A stretch of 64,000 bases of DNA from Mediterraneibacter butyricigenes (GCF_003574295.1 NZ_BHGK01000001.1:186001-250000), one strand, 5' to 3'; shown: positions 9,637 to 19,306, counted from the stretch's first letter. Numbers and translations are program-made. Notes: generated from the letters alone by a model not told the origin.

Positions 9637-9975
9637 TTATGCAATCGTGTTTCTGTCTGTTGAAGTTTCCATTTCCTGAATGTTTTTCAGAATTCCTTTT
9701 GCGAACCCCTCATCCAGTACCGCCAGTGATGCGCGGAACTGTTTTCCCATCGCATGTCCCAGGCTCTCTTTATCACTGTAAAAACAGATCGGGACTTTAT
9801 GATACTCACACATATTCCGAAAATTTTTCTTTGTATTTTCTGATGCATCTCCTGCCACGATCACAAGATATGCGCGTCTTGCCTTTGCTTCCCGCTCCGT
9901 CATAAATTCTCCGCTCACAGTCTTTCCTGCTTTCGTGGCCAGACCGATCAGGGAGAGTGCCTTATCTTGTCTCAA
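9637..9975 (-). CDS. ylxQ: L7Ae/L30e-family RNA-binding protein YlxQ
   Basis: 112-residue protein of the ribosomal L7Ae/L30e fold, which binds kink-turn RNA; its precise role in Firmicutes is unclear. [17 protein letters not shown] and [16 protein letters not shown] are typical. It starts with TTG at 9973-9975, overlapping the ylxR stop by 14 bp, with GAGGAG upstream. It sits between ylxR and infB, the conserved place for this gene. Confidence 0.9.
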   Translation of the reverse strand: MRQDKALSLIGLATKAGKTVSGEFMTEREAKARRAYLVIVAGDASENTKKNFRNMCEYHKVPICFYSDKESLGHAMGKQFRASLAVLDEGFAKGILKNIQEMETSTDRNTIA

Positions 9976-10240
9976 TCGTCTGCATCTCCTCTTTTAATTC
10001 ATCATATACCTCAGACGGAATCGCCTGTTTGAAGGAACGCTCCAGCCCCTTGCTCTTTATCGCACGCTCCAGACATTCCCCGGACGGGCACAGATATGCA
10101 CCCCGGCCGTTCTTCTTGCCGGATGCATCCAGTACAAATTCCTCCTCCGGTGTCTTCAGAACCCGGATCATTTCTTTTTTATTTTTCATTTCTCCGCATC
10201 CTACGCATTTACGCATGGGAACTTTTTTCTTTACGCTCAA
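9962..10240 (-). CDS. ylxR: YlxR / RNase P modulator RnpM family protein
   Basis: 92 residues with the family motifs PMRKCVGCGEMKNKKEMIR and KKNGRGAYLCPSGECLERA. In Bacillus the homologue binds RNase P RNA and modulates its activity, so this may act on the rnpB product encoded at 39.6-40.0 kb. The start is TTG at 10238-10240 with GAGGTGA upstream. It is flanked by nusA and ylxQ in the standard operon order. Confidence 0.93.
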   Translation of the reverse strand: MSVKKKVPMRKCVGCGEMKNKKEMIRVLKTPEEEFVLDASGKKNGRGAYLCPSGECLERAIKSKGLERSFKQAIPSEVYDELKEEMQTIETR

Positions 10241-10275
10241 GTGCCTTCACCTCATTTGATTCCTGACTGTTATTC

Positions 10276-11460
10276 TTATTCTTCTACTTCCTGAAACTCG
10301 ACTGCATCCTGGGATACTTCTTCGTCTGTATAATTCTCAGCCGGATACTCTTCCTCATATCCATCCTCGTATCCTTCTTCCATCATCTGCATCTGTTCCA
10401 TATAATCTTCCGGCAGTTCTCCGGATTCGATTGCCTGTGTCTCACTCTTGATATCGATCTTGTATCCGGTCAGACGGGCTGCAAGTCTTGCATTCTGTCC
10501 TTCTTTTCCGATTGCCAGAGATAACTGATAATCCGGAACGATCACGCTTGCCATCTTCTCATCCGGATCCGCCATAACAGAAATGACCTTGGCCGGACTC
10601 AGAGCATTTTCAATCAGAAGTGCCGGGTTGTCACTCCAGTTGATAATGTCGATCTTCTCGCCTCTTAACTCATCTACGATCGCATTGACACGTGCTCCGT
10701 TTAATCCTACACATGCTCCTACCGGATCTACATTCTCATCATTGGATGCCACAGCGATCTTGGTTCTGGATCCTGCTTCTCTTGCAATGCTCTTGATCTC
10801 AACGATTCCTTCTTTTACTTCCGTCACCTCAGCCTCAAAGAGACGCTTTACAAGCTCCGGATGGGTACGGGATACCAGGATCTTCGGTCCCTTCGGTGTG
10901 TTCTTCACTTCTACCACATAAAGCTTGATACGCTCGGTCGGTTTGAAATGCTCGGTCTTTACCTGTTCCTGCTCTGTCAGCATTGCATCGGCTCTTCCCA
11001 GATTGATGCTGATATTTTTGCCAACATAACGCTGTACAATACCTGTTACGATATCTTTCTCTTTTTCAAAATACTGATCGTAAACGACTTTCCGTTCTTC
11101 TTCGCGGATCTTCTGTAAGATCAGGTTCTTTGCGTTCTGTGTTGCGATTCGTCCGAAAGATTTGGACTCTACCGGGATCTGTGCGATGTCTCCCATCTCC
11201 AGCTTCGGATCGATCTCCTTTGCATCTTCCAGGCTGATCTCGATTGCCGGATCAAATACTTCTTCTACGACTTCCTTTTCCGCAATTACGGAATAATCAC
11301 AGGTCTCACGGTTCATCGTAATCTTGATATTATCCGATGTTCCGAAATGATTCTTACATGCACTGATCAGTGAATTTTCGATTGCATCCAGCATCGTGTC
11401 CTTGCTGATGTTCTTTTCTTCTTCCAGGACTTTCAATGCTTCCATTAATTCTGTGTTCAT
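10276..11460 (-). CDS. nusA: Transcription termination/antitermination protein NusA
   Basis: RNA polymerase-associated factor affecting pausing, termination and antitermination. The 394 residues comprise an N-terminal polymerase-binding domain (MNTELMEALKVLEEEKNI), an S1 domain, two KH domains (VGLNGARVNAIVDELRGEKIDI; LAIGKEGQNARLAARLTGYKIDI) and an acidic tail rich in Glu and Tyr. It lacks the AR repeats of proteobacterial NusA, as is normal in Firmicutes. It lies 21 bp after rimP. Confidence 0.97.
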   Translation of the reverse strand: MNTELMEALKVLEEEKNISKDTMLDAIENSLISACKNHFGTSDNIKITMNRETCDYSVIAEKEVVEEVFDPAIEISLEDAKEIDPKLEMGDIAQIPVESKSFGRIATQNAKNLILQKIREEERKVVYDQYFEKEKDIVTGIVQRYVGKNISINLGRADAMLTEQEQVKTEHFKPTERIKLYVVEVKNTPKGPKILVSRTHPELVKRLFEAEVTEVKEGIVEIKSIAREAGSRTKIAVASNDENVDPVGACVGLNGARVNAIVDELRGEKIDIINWSDNPALLIENALSPAKVISVMADPDEKMASVIVPDYQLSLAIGKEGQNARLAARLTGYKIDIKSETQAIESGELPEDYMEQMQMMEEGYEDGYEEEYPAENYTDEEVSQDAVEFQEVEE

Positions 11461-11481
11461 TTTTACCCTTCCTCCTTATAA

Positions 11482-11949
11482 TCAGAAATCAAACGCCAGT
11501 CGAATCAAAGCGATTTCTTTTTTCTCAAATGTCTGTTTTTCTCCGTCTTCATACGCGATCGTCACCGTATCTTTATCATATCCATCCAGGATTCCGATAA
11601 ACTCTTTCTGGTGATCGATGGCACGATAGGTACGGACTTCCACTTCTTCCCCAAGACTTCTCTTAAAATCTTTCTCTTTTTTCAGAGGTCTTCCGAGTCC
11701 CGGAGAACTTACCTCAAATATATAGCTGTCTTCAATATAATCTTTCTCATCCAGAATATCGGAAAATTCCCGGCTGACAGCCTCGCAGTCGTCTACCGTG
11801 ATTCCGCCTGGCTTATCAATATAAGCCCGCAAATACCACTGACCGCCTTCTTTTACATACTCAACGTCTACCAATTCAAACCCCAGACGTGTGATGATCG
11901 GTTCCAGTAATGTTTCTGTCTTTTGCTCGTATTCTTCTCTTCTCGCCAA
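11482..11949 (-). CDS. rimP: Ribosome maturation factor RimP
   Basis: Required for 30S maturation. DVEYVKEGGQWYLRAYID, ITVDDCEAVSREFSD and VSSPGLGRPLKKEKDF are RimP signatures. I chose the TTG at 11947-11949 (155 residues) because AAGGAAG lies 7 bp before it. The ATG at 11968-11970 has no ribosome site and would add seven residues. First gene of the rimP-nusA-ylxR-ylxQ-infB operon. Confidence 0.93.
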   Translation of the reverse strand: MARREEYEQKTETLLEPIITRLGFELVDVEYVKEGGQWYLRAYIDKPGGITVDDCEAVSREFSDILDEKDYIEDSYIFEVSSPGLGRPLKKEKDFKRSLGEEVEVRTYRAIDHQKEFIGILDGYDKDTVTIAYEDGEKQTFEKKEIALIRLAFDF

Positions 11950-12076
11950 AGCACTTCTTCCTTTCTCCATCTGTCCGGCTGCTACCGACTAAAAAAACTG
12001 CACTGGATCTTTTGTCCTATGCCTGGCAACTGAAAAAGTTCACGGAACCTTTTCGTTGTATGACTGGTAACACCAA

Positions 12077-12104
12077 AGAAGAGTGGACCAAATGTCCACT
12101 CTTC
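12077..12104 (-). promoter_or_regulatory. Leader hairpin upstream of rimP
   Basis: A near-perfect stem (GAAGAGTGGACA / TGTCCACTCTTC read on the plus strand) close to the 5' end of the predicted rimP leader. There is no strong T-run on either strand, so it may be a leader structure and not a plain terminator. NusA operons are often autoregulated; that link is inference. Confidence 0.4.
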
Positions 12105-12130
12105 TGCCGGGTTCTTATGTAACTGTTGTA

Positions 12131-12159
12131 AGTATAGCACTCTTTTTCAGATCATGCAA
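12131..12159 (-). promoter_or_regulatory. rimP-nusA-infB operon promoter
   Basis: TATACT (12131-12136) lies 17 bp from TTGCAT (12154-12159, only three matches to consensus) on the minus strand. It precedes a leader of roughly 175 nt. Confidence 0.5.
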
Positions 12160-12263
12160 GCCTTTTGGCCAATTTCATGCCTGTTTTCGCACAATTTCAT
12201 TATATTTCACACAAACCCTCTCTGTATAACACACTATACAGCAACTTGCACGCTTTCGATTCC

Positions 12264-14501
12264 TTAACGGCTCTTTGTGCCAACGCCATCCCGTTTTGCC
12301 TGCTTCAGACGGTTCAAAGTCACTTCCCGTTCTCCCACTTTTACTTTCGTCTCTGTTCCTTCCGTAAACAGATACACTTCTTCCAGTTCATCTTTTTTCT
12401 GGAGACGGATTCCACGGACTCCCACGGCTCCTTTTTTCTTCTGCGGAATATCATCCGCTGCAAACCGAAGGAAATATCCTCCCTTTGTCCGAAGTACCGC
12501 CTGCTGTCCTTCTGTTACCAGCCAGACACCGATCAGCGCATCCTCGTCCTGAAGTTTCGTTGCCACAATGGTTCGTTTGGATACCAGGAACTCGCTTCCC
12601 TCTACTTTCTTGATCATTCCCTGTCTGGTAGCAAATAACAGTTTTGCATACCGAAGCTGTTCTCCGTCACAGATATAGACGATCTGTTCTTCGGTACTGT
12701 CATAATTGCTCACATTGTCAATCGGGGTTCCCTTGTCCCGGAATCTTCCGTAAGGCAGATCCAGTACTTTGACCTGATGCATCTTTCCGGTATCTGTAAA
12801 CATACAGATCTTCCCGGTATTCAGACAATGTACAATGTATTTGTTTTCCTGATCGGCCGCCTCTTTGTTCCGTTCATACACAGACGGATCCACCGTTCTT
12901 GCATACCCGAACCGATCCATCAGGAAGACCACTTCCTGTTCTTCGATCTTCTTTTCTTCAAAGACGGCTTCCTCTGCATTTTCAACCTTTGTGCGACGTT
13001 TTCTTCCATAATTTTTCTTGATCTCATCCAGTTCGGACATGATCAACTCCGCCATGGAATCGTAGTTGTTCAGAAGATCTTCATATCTTGCGATATTTTT
13101 CAGCGTCTGTTCGTGTTCTCTCTCCAGAGCCTCGATTTCCAAACCGATCAGTCGGTACAGACGCATCTCCAGAATGGCAGTTGCCTGTCGCTCTGTAAAG
13201 CGCAGCATGGCTGCCATCTTTTTGGAGATCTTGGATTTGAACTGGATGTTCTCCGTCTCTCCCCGGATCAGGCAGGCCTTTGCATCTTTTACATTTTTAC
13301 TTCCACGCAGGATCTCGATGATCAGATCGATCACGTTGCAGGCCTTAATCAGCCCTTCCTGCACTTCCTTCTTTTCCTGCTCTTTTGCAAGAAGTGTCCG
13401 GTACTTTCTGGTAGAAAGTTCAAACTGAAAATCCACATGATGTTCGATGATCTGTTTCAGACTTAATGTCTCCGGTCTGCCATTTGCCACTGCCAGCATA
13501 TTGACACCGAAAGTATCTTCCAGTCTGGTCTTCTTATAGAGCATATTTTCCAGATTCTCAACGTCCGCACCCTTTTTCAGCTCCAGCACGATCCTGATTC
13601 CCTCTTTGGAGGACTGGTTGGAAATGTCCGTGATATCAGAAGTCAGCTTTGTCTCCACCAGATGATATACATCGTTTAGGAATTTGCCGATTCCGCTTCC
13701 GATCATGGTATAAGGGATCTCAGAAATCACCAGTTGTTTCTTTCCGCCTTTTAATTCCTCGACCTCTACTTTTCCGCGAAGTTTGATCTTGCCCTGCCCG
13801 TTTTCATAGATATGGGCCAGATCATCCTTGTTGACTACAATTCCTCCCGTTGGGAAATCCGGTCCTTTAATATACTTCATCAATCCTTTTGTAGTAATCT
13901 CGTTGTCCATCATATAGGCTTTGACCGCATCCACCACTTCTCCCAGATTATGGGTAGGGATGCTGGTTGCCATACCAACCGCAATTCCTTCTGCGCCATT
14001 TACCAGCAGATTCGGAATCCGAACCGGCAAAACCAGAGGTTCTTTTTCTGTCTCATCAAAGTTTGGCCCGAAATCCACCACATTTTTATCCAGATCTGCC
14101 AGATACACTTCCTGAGTCAGTTTCGCAAGCCGTGCTTCCGTATAACGCATGGCAGCGGCTCCGTCTCCTTCGATGGAGCCGAAATTTCCGTGGCCATCCA
14201 CCAGCACCATACCTTTTTTAAAGTCCTGCGCCATCACCACCAGAGCTTCATAAATGGAACTGTCCCCGTGCGGATGATATTTACCCATGGTATCTCCCAC
14301 GATACGGGCGCATTTTCGATAAGGTCTGTCATAACGGATTCCAAGCTCATGCATATCGTAAAGGGTTCTTCTCTGCACCGGCTTCAGCCCGTCCCTCACA
14401 TCCGGCAGGGCACGGGCAATGATTACGCTCATCGCATAATCGATATATGATTTTTTCATTACATCCGAATATTCTGTTCGGATGATCTGTGATTCACTCA
14501 T
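12264..14501 (-). CDS. parC: DNA topoisomerase (ATP-hydrolysing) A subunit, ParC-like
   Basis: Breakage-reunion subunit of a type II topoisomerase. The 745 residues include the quinolone-region helix (HPHGDSSIYEALVVMAQ), RYTEARLAKL with the active-site Tyr, and a six-bladed C-terminal domain. The first blade has LPYGRFRDKGTPIDN and no GyrA box (QRRGGKG), which points to topoisomerase IV-type ParC. Lachnospiraceae often label this second pair as GyrA/GyrB. It follows its partner by 18 bp. Confidence 0.88.
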   Translation of the reverse strand: MSESQIIRTEYSDVMKKSYIDYAMSVIIARALPDVRDGLKPVQRRTLYDMHELGIRYDRPYRKCARIVGDTMGKYHPHGDSSIYEALVVMAQDFKKGMVLVDGHGNFGSIEGDGAAAMRYTEARLAKLTQEVYLADLDKNVVDFGPNFDETEKEPLVLPVRIPNLLVNGAEGIAVGMATSIPTHNLGEVVDAVKAYMMDNEITTKGLMKYIKGPDFPTGGIVVNKDDLAHIYENGQGKIKLRGKVEVEELKGGKKQLVISEIPYTMIGSGIGKFLNDVYHLVETKLTSDITDISNQSSKEGIRIVLELKKGADVENLENMLYKKTRLEDTFGVNMLAVANGRPETLSLKQIIEHHVDFQFELSTRKYRTLLAKEQEKKEVQEGLIKACNVIDLIIEILRGSKNVKDAKACLIRGETENIQFKSKISKKMAAMLRFTERQATAILEMRLYRLIGLEIEALEREHEQTLKNIARYEDLLNNYDSMAELIMSELDEIKKNYGRKRRTKVENAEEAVFEEKKIEEQEVVFLMDRFGYARTVDPSVYERNKEAADQENKYIVHCLNTGKICMFTDTGKMHQVKVLDLPYGRFRDKGTPIDNVSNYDSTEEQIVYICDGEQLRYAKLLFATRQGMIKKVEGSEFLVSKRTIVATKLQDEDALIGVWLVTEGQQAVLRTKGGYFLRFAADDIPQKKKGAVGVRGIRLQKKDELEEVYLFTEGTETKVKVGEREVTLNRLKQAKRDGVGTKSR

Positions 14502-14519
14502 CGGTTTTCTCCTTTAACA

Positions 14520-16442
14520 TCAGATATCCAGCTCTGCTTCTGTGGCATTCTTATATATGAAAGAACGTCTCGGCGGAACTTCGGTTCCCATCAGCATTTC
14601 CGTCACACTGGAGGCCATTCTCGCATCCTCGATCTCTACCAGCTTCAACATCCGGTGCTCCGGATCCAGCGTTGTCTCCCAGAGCTGCTGCGCGTCCATC
14701 TCACCCAGACCTTTGTAACGCTGCAGCGTAAACGGACCGGTATGTTTTTTTCGGTAATGTTCCAGAGCCTTATCATCATACAGATACTCTTCTTCCCCAT
14801 TCTTCGGCATCGCTTTATAAAGCGGCGGCATGGCGATATAGACATGTCCTTCATAGATCAGTTCCGGCATAAACCGGTAGAACAATGTTAACAAAAGGGT
14901 GGAGATATGGGCTCCGTCCACATCCGCATCCGCCATAATAATAATCTTGTCATACCGCAGTTTTGTGATATCAAAATCGTTGCCGTATCCTTCGGAAAAT
15001 CCACAGCCAAATGCATTGATCATGGTCTTGATCTCCGCATTTGCAAGGACTTTGTCAATGCTCGCCTTCTCCACATTCAGAATCTTTCCGCGAATCGGAA
15101 GGATTGCCTGATATTTTCGGTTTCTGGCTGTCTTCGCAGATCCGCCCGCAGAATCTCCCTCCACGATAAAAATCTCACATTTGGAAGCATCTCTGCTCTC
15201 ACAGTTTGCCAGCTTTCCGTTACTGTCAAAGGAATATTTCTGTTTGGTCAGCAGATTGGTCTTTGCCTTCTCTTCCGTCTTTCGGATTTTTGCTGCCTTT
15301 TCCGCACAGGACAGGATCTTTTTCAGAGTTTCCAGGTTTCTGTCAAAATACAGAACCATCTCATCCCCCGTCACCTTTCCGGTGGCCTTGGATGCATCCG
15401 GGTTGTCCAGCTTCGTCTTGGTCTGTCCCTCAAATCTCGGATCCGGATGTTTGATGGAGACGATCGCCGTCATTCCGTTTCGGATATCCGCTCCGGTAAA
15501 ATTGGCATCCTTCTCTTTCAGCACCCCGATCTCACGGGCATACTGGTTCATCACCGTCGTAAAGGTCGTCTTAAATCCGGTCAGATGGGTTCCGCCTTCC
15601 GCATTATAAATGTTATTACAGAAGCCCAGTACATTTTCATGGAATTCATTGACATACTGCAACGCGATCTCCACTTCAATCCCCTCTGCCGTTCCTTTAA
15701 AATAAATGGGATCGTGGATCGCTTCTTTCTTTTCATTTAATTCCCGGATAAATCCAAGGATTCCGTCCGGTTCATGATAGGTTACTTTTTCCTGGCTGTC
15801 CGGTCTTTTATCCTCGAACACGATCGTCAGAGACGGGTTTAAGTACGCCGTCTCATGCATCCTGCTTTTGATCTCTTCTGCGCGGAACTTCGTCTTCTCG
15901 AAGATCGTATCATCCGGCAGGAAGTTCACCTTCGTTCCGGTCTTTCTGGTCTTGCCAACCACTGGCAGCAGGCCGTTTTCCAGTTCGATCACCGGATGTC
16001 CCTGTTCGTACCGGTCATGATGGATTGCTCCTTCCCGGCTGATCCACACATCCATATGGGTGGACAGTGCGTTTACAACAGAAGAACCGACTCCGTGAAG
16101 ACCTCCGCTGGTCTTATAAGCCGAATCGTCAAATTTACCGCCGGCATGCAGCGTCGTATATACAATTCGTGCTGCCGAAACTCCTTTTGCGTGCATTCCC
16201 ACCGGAACACCACGTCCGTTATCTTCCACAGTCGCAGACCCGTCCGCCTCCAGTGTCACATGGATCTCCGTACAGAATCCGGCGAGATGCTCATCCACCG
16301 CATTATCTACGATCTCGTAAACCAGATGATTCAATCCCTTCGTAGACACACTTCCGATATACATTCCCGGACGCTTTCGTACCGCTTCCAGTCCTTCCAG
16401 GATCGAAATACTGTCTGCATCGTATGTATTTTTCTTTGCCAT
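14520..16442 (-). CDS. parE: DNA topoisomerase (ATP-hydrolysing) B subunit, ParE-like
   Basis: ATPase subunit that forms the A2B2 topoisomerase with the next gene. The 640 residues have the GHKL fold (VYEIVDNAVDEHLAGF, EDNGRGVPVGMH, SGGLHGVGSSVVNALS), the transducer domain, and the TOPRIM domain (EIFIVEGDSAGGSAK, MADADVDGAHI). A separate gyrAB near the origin is expected in such genomes but is outside the window. Confidence 0.9.
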   Translation of the reverse strand: MAKKNTYDADSISILEGLEAVRKRPGMYIGSVSTKGLNHLVYEIVDNAVDEHLAGFCTEIHVTLEADGSATVEDNGRGVPVGMHAKGVSAARIVYTTLHAGGKFDDSAYKTSGGLHGVGSSVVNALSTHMDVWISREGAIHHDRYEQGHPVIELENGLLPVVGKTRKTGTKVNFLPDDTIFEKTKFRAEEIKSRMHETAYLNPSLTIVFEDKRPDSQEKVTYHEPDGILGFIRELNEKKEAIHDPIYFKGTAEGIEVEIALQYVNEFHENVLGFCNNIYNAEGGTHLTGFKTTFTTVMNQYAREIGVLKEKDANFTGADIRNGMTAIVSIKHPDPRFEGQTKTKLDNPDASKATGKVTGDEMVLYFDRNLETLKKILSCAEKAAKIRKTEEKAKTNLLTKQKYSFDSNGKLANCESRDASKCEIFIVEGDSAGGSAKTARNRKYQAILPIRGKILNVEKASIDKVLANAEIKTMINAFGCGFSEGYGNDFDITKLRYDKIIIMADADVDGAHISTLLLTLFYRFMPELIYEGHVYIAMPPLYKAMPKNGEEEYLYDDKALEHYRKKHTGPFTLQRYKGLGEMDAQQLWETTLDPEHRMLKLVEIEDARMASSVTEMLMGTEVPPRRSFIYKNATEAELDI

Positions 16443-16490
16443 CTTATACTTTCCTTCCTGATTTTATGCAAATGCATACTCCTGTTTGCT

Positions 16491-16520
16491 ATCTTAGCAC
16501 AAAATCTTGGGTCAGTTCAA
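16491..16520 (-). promoter_or_regulatory. parE-parC promoter
   Basis: TTGAAC (16515-16520) and TAAGAT (16491-16496), 18 bp apart on the minus strand, about 50 bp before the parE ATG. It lies between spoIIP and parE, so the pair probably has its own transcript. Confidence 0.5.
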
Positions 16521-16528
16521 CTAGATTT

Positions 16529-17653
16529 TCACTCTATCACTACACCATATAGAACATCCGCCAGGATTTCCATGGAATTTTTCATCTCTCCCACCGTATT
16601 CGTCTGCGCCCCGGCCTCGATCAGAAGAGATTTCGGAAGCATATGCAGACTGTACCGGTATCCCTTCAGATAAATATGTCTGGCATAACCCGGATACCTG
16701 GTCTCACAGGCCAGTTGCATCTGAAAGGAAAACGACAGATTCTCCTGAATATATGGGTTTGCCAGATACGCGATGTCCCCATTGGTCCGGGTTCTGCTCA
16801 GCCCGTTAAAAAACATGATCTTTGCCGTCGGCTTTCCGGCGATCTCCGTAACCAGATGGGTCGTATCCGCCACACCATCCCGATGCAGATCGATTGCGAC
16901 CTGGATTGACGGATTTTCTTTCAAAATCTTCCGAACCTGCGGCTCCACCAGTTCGTATGCGTTACTACGATCCAGTTTTCCGTCCACCAGATCATAAACG
17001 CCGGTATGATGCAGCGTCTCGATTCCTTTTTGGTTCAGAAGCTCTGTCAGATACTCTCCGATCCCTACGATCGACGTGTTCGGATCCCCCGGCACAGAAT
17101 CCGCAAAGGTCTCCTGGGAATGGGTGTGAAAGATCAGGATCTTTGGGCCTTGTACACTTCTGTCAATTTTCGAACTCCGACTCATCAGGTCTTGAATATT
17201 CAACTGCTCCGGACCGATCATCGTAATGCTGTCCACTGTATAAAACCGGTTCAGAAGATATTCAAAATCCTGCAATTTCTCCATGGAAAATCCCCCGTCT
17301 GTCGGAGCGTTTTCCCCGGAACTTTGCGTCGGATCTGCCTCCCGTTTTTCTTCTGCTTCCGCAAAAGTCTCATCCTCTGCCTGTTCTTTTAAAATCCTCG
17401 CAATCGTCTGCGGATCCTCTACTTCTCCGGCATAAGCCTGTTTTTCCGATGTAAATGCCAGATATGGCAGCAGACGGATTGCCTGCTCCAGCAACCAGTC
17501 CTCTCCGCTTTTTTCGTTTTCTTCTTTCAGATAAGAAAAGCCCGGAAGATAAAGTCTTTCCGCCAGACCTAATAATTTTTCCTGTAAAAACAAATTGCCC
17601 AGCCACAGAATGAAAAAAATACAGACGGGCACCATAAACCTTCCTTTTCTCAT
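16529..17653 (-). CDS. spoIIP: Stage II sporulation protein P
   Basis: Peptidoglycan amidase/endopeptidase of the SpoIIDMP engulfment machine, anchored in the mother-cell membrane. The 374 residues have an N-terminal membrane segment (MVPVCIFFILWLGNLFL) and the amidase-3-like core ILIFHTHSQETF, VAIDLHRDGVADTT and a C-terminal LIEAGAQTNTVGEM. It follows gpr by 28 bp; a gpr-spoIIP tandem is common in Clostridia and Bacilli and shows that the host makes spores. Confidence 0.96.
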   Translation of the reverse strand: MRKGRFMVPVCIFFILWLGNLFLQEKLLGLAERLYLPGFSYLKEENEKSGEDWLLEQAIRLLPYLAFTSEKQAYAGEVEDPQTIARILKEQAEDETFAEAEEKREADPTQSSGENAPTDGGFSMEKLQDFEYLLNRFYTVDSITMIGPEQLNIQDLMSRSSKIDRSVQGPKILIFHTHSQETFADSVPGDPNTSIVGIGEYLTELLNQKGIETLHHTGVYDLVDGKLDRSNAYELVEPQVRKILKENPSIQVAIDLHRDGVADTTHLVTEIAGKPTAKIMFFNGLSRTRTNGDIAYLANPYIQENLSFSFQMQLACETRYPGYARHIYLKGYRYSLHMLPKSLLIEAGAQTNTVGEMKNSMEILADVLYGVVIE

Positions 17654-17681
17654 ATCATACTTTATGTCCCAGCCTTCCCGG

Positions 17682-18683
17682 TTATGAACTTAAACCTTCA
17701 TTTTTTTCATTCCTGTCACCTGCAAATAACAGGTTCAGTCCTTCTGAAATCGTAAATCCGATCTGCACCACCATTTCATCCACATCTTTCGGCGTCATAT
17801 ACATTCCGTTCAAATGAGGAGAAATCAGTTCTTTCACCAGTTCATATTTTTCTGTCCCGTTATAGGATCGCAGCACTTCTCCCACCCCTTTCAGACTGTC
17901 GGATGTTTCCAGCGCGCGGATCAGATTTTCCATGGTATCATTGACGATCGTGGCTGCATCCACCACCGTAGGAACCCCGATTGCGATCACCGGAACCCCC
18001 AGGCTTTCTCTGGTAAGTCCGTTTCTGTGGTTTCCCACACCGGAGCCAGGATGAATCCCCGTGTCTGCGATCTGGATCGTCCGATTTAATCTTTTACTGT
18101 TTCTCGCTGCCAATGCATCCACCGCGATCACCAGATCCGGATGAGTCTGCTCCACGATTCCTCTCACGATCTCCACCGTTTCCATACCGGTTTTTCCCAT
18201 CACGCCCGGCGTGATCGCACTGACCAGATTCATCACATCCATTCCCATCGCATATTTCCCATATTCTTTGACTACATGCCGGTTTACACAGACCTGATCT
18301 GCCACGTTTGGCCCCAGAGCATCCGGTGTTACATCCCGGTTGCCAAGTCCTACGATCAGCACCGAGCAGTCTTCCTTTTCACGAAACCCCAGCTTTTCCA
18401 TCAATTCCTTCACATGACCTGCCAGTCTGACAGATACCTCCCTGTGGTAGGATTCATCCGGCACTACCAGATTTGGCGCCTCCAGCGTAATATACGTCCC
18501 CACCGGTTTTCCCATGGTTCTGGCACCTTTTTCCGTCTGGATGATCACCCGGGTCATTTGGATTTCCCGCTCCGCATCATAGTCCTCTTCCAGAATCACA
18601 CCTTTCACTTCCACATCATCTGACTCGAACTTTTCCTTTTCCTCCAATGCCAGATCGGTACGTACTTCATATCTGTCCAACAT
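17682..18683 (-). CDS. gpr: Germination protease GPR
   Basis: Aspartic-type protease that degrades small acid-soluble spore proteins at germination; it is made as a zymogen in the forespore. MLDRYEVRTDLALEEKE marks the pro-region. LIVGLGNRDVTPDALGP and AVDALAARNSKRLNRTIQ carry conserved residues of the family. 333 residues, normal length. I did not find a convincing sigma-G promoter by eye. Confidence 0.96.
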   Translation of the reverse strand: MLDRYEVRTDLALEEKEKFESDDVEVKGVILEEDYDAEREIQMTRVIIQTEKGARTMGKPVGTYITLEAPNLVVPDESYHREVSVRLAGHVKELMEKLGFREKEDCSVLIVGLGNRDVTPDALGPNVADQVCVNRHVVKEYGKYAMGMDVMNLVSAITPGVMGKTGMETVEIVRGIVEQTHPDLVIAVDALAARNSKRLNRTIQIADTGIHPGSGVGNHRNGLTRESLGVPVIAIGVPTVVDAATIVNDTMENLIRALETSDSLKGVGEVLRSYNGTEKYELVKELISPHLNGMYMTPKDVDEMVVQIGFTISEGLNLLFAGDRNEKNEGLSS

Positions 18684-18808
18684 CTTTGCTCTCCTTCATC
18701 CTGTTATTTTTCTCTGAATTTGTTGCCTTACTTCTCGCCTTGCCCATCAGCATTTCGGCTGTCTTTCCTTTTATCGCCTAGTTTTTCCAATTATTTCAGA
18801 AATATGTA

Positions 18809-18837
18809 TTGACAAGGTTGTACCCTTATCATAAAAT
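18809..18837 (+). promoter_or_regulatory. rpsT promoter
   Basis: TTGACA (18809-18814), 17-bp spacer, TAAAAT (18832-18837). Close to consensus and about 95 bp before the rpsT start codon. Confidence 0.85.
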
Positions 18838-18930
18838 AAATGAGTATGTTCCGTTAGAACGTCCGTGTCCGAGTCTAACGGTTCCAACATTATCAAGTAA
18901 TTTATCAATCACATTTTGGAGGTGTACAGA

Positions 18931-19194
18931 TTGGCTAATATTAAATCTGCAAAGAAAAGAATTCTCGTTACAGAGACAAAGACTGCCAGAAACAAAGCAA
19001 TCAAATCTAAAGTTAAAACAATGGTAAAGAAGGTAGAAGCTGCTGTTGAAGCAAAAGACGTTGCTGCTGCTCAGGACGCACTGAAAGCTGCAATTTCCGA
19101 GATCAACAAAGCTGGAACAAAGGGTGTTTACCACAAGAAGACATGTTCCAGAAAAATCGCTCGTCTTTCCAAGGCTGTATCTGCAATCGCTTAA
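18931..19194 (+). CDS. rpsT: 30S ribosomal protein S20
   Basis: 87-residue, Lys- and Ala-rich 16S rRNA-binding protein. LANIKSAKKRILVTETKTARNKA and the C-terminal KTCSRKIARLSKAVSA are S20 features. GGAGG at 18918-18922 lies 8 bp before a TTG at 18931-18933, which gives the family's normal length; an ATG 15 bp upstream would put the ribosome site inside the gene. Single-gene unit, convergent with ilvC. Confidence 0.96.
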   Translation: MANIKSAKKRILVTETKTARNKAIKSKVKTMVKKVEAAVEAKDVAAAQDALKAAISEINKAGTKGVYHKKTCSRKIARLSKAVSAIA

Positions 19195-19225
19195 TTTACA
19201 GAGCATTTTATATTGAATTTACAAG

Positions 19226-19262
19226 AAGAACATCCATACCGTCAGTGGATGTTCTTTTTTTA
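19226..19262 (+). terminator. rpsT terminator
   Basis: 10-bp stem (AGAACATCCA / TGGATGTTCT) followed by a run of seven T, about 30 bp past the rpsT stop. Confidence 0.9.
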
Positions 19263-19263
19263 T

Positions 19264-19291
19264 GCAACCTTTTGTGGCAGGGTAACAGTTT
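19264..19291 (+). repeat. Partial repeat-end fragment next to copy B
   Basis: GCAACCTTTTGTGGCAGGGT and following bases resemble the right end of copy B and its flank at 19426-19453 (GCAACCTTTTGCGGGAGGAT). This looks like the remaining end of another element unit in tandem with copy B. Confidence 0.5.
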
Positions 19292-19306
19292 TCATCAACA
19301 CATTTC

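Noticed and set aside
7812-9905. A very long plus-strand open frame (697 codons) opposite infB and ylxQ
   Set aside because: It is the antisense of the repetitive Gln/Arg-rich and G-domain codons of infB, rich in Leu, Ser and Ile with no recognisable domain and no ribosome site. IF-2 on the minus strand is beyond doubt.
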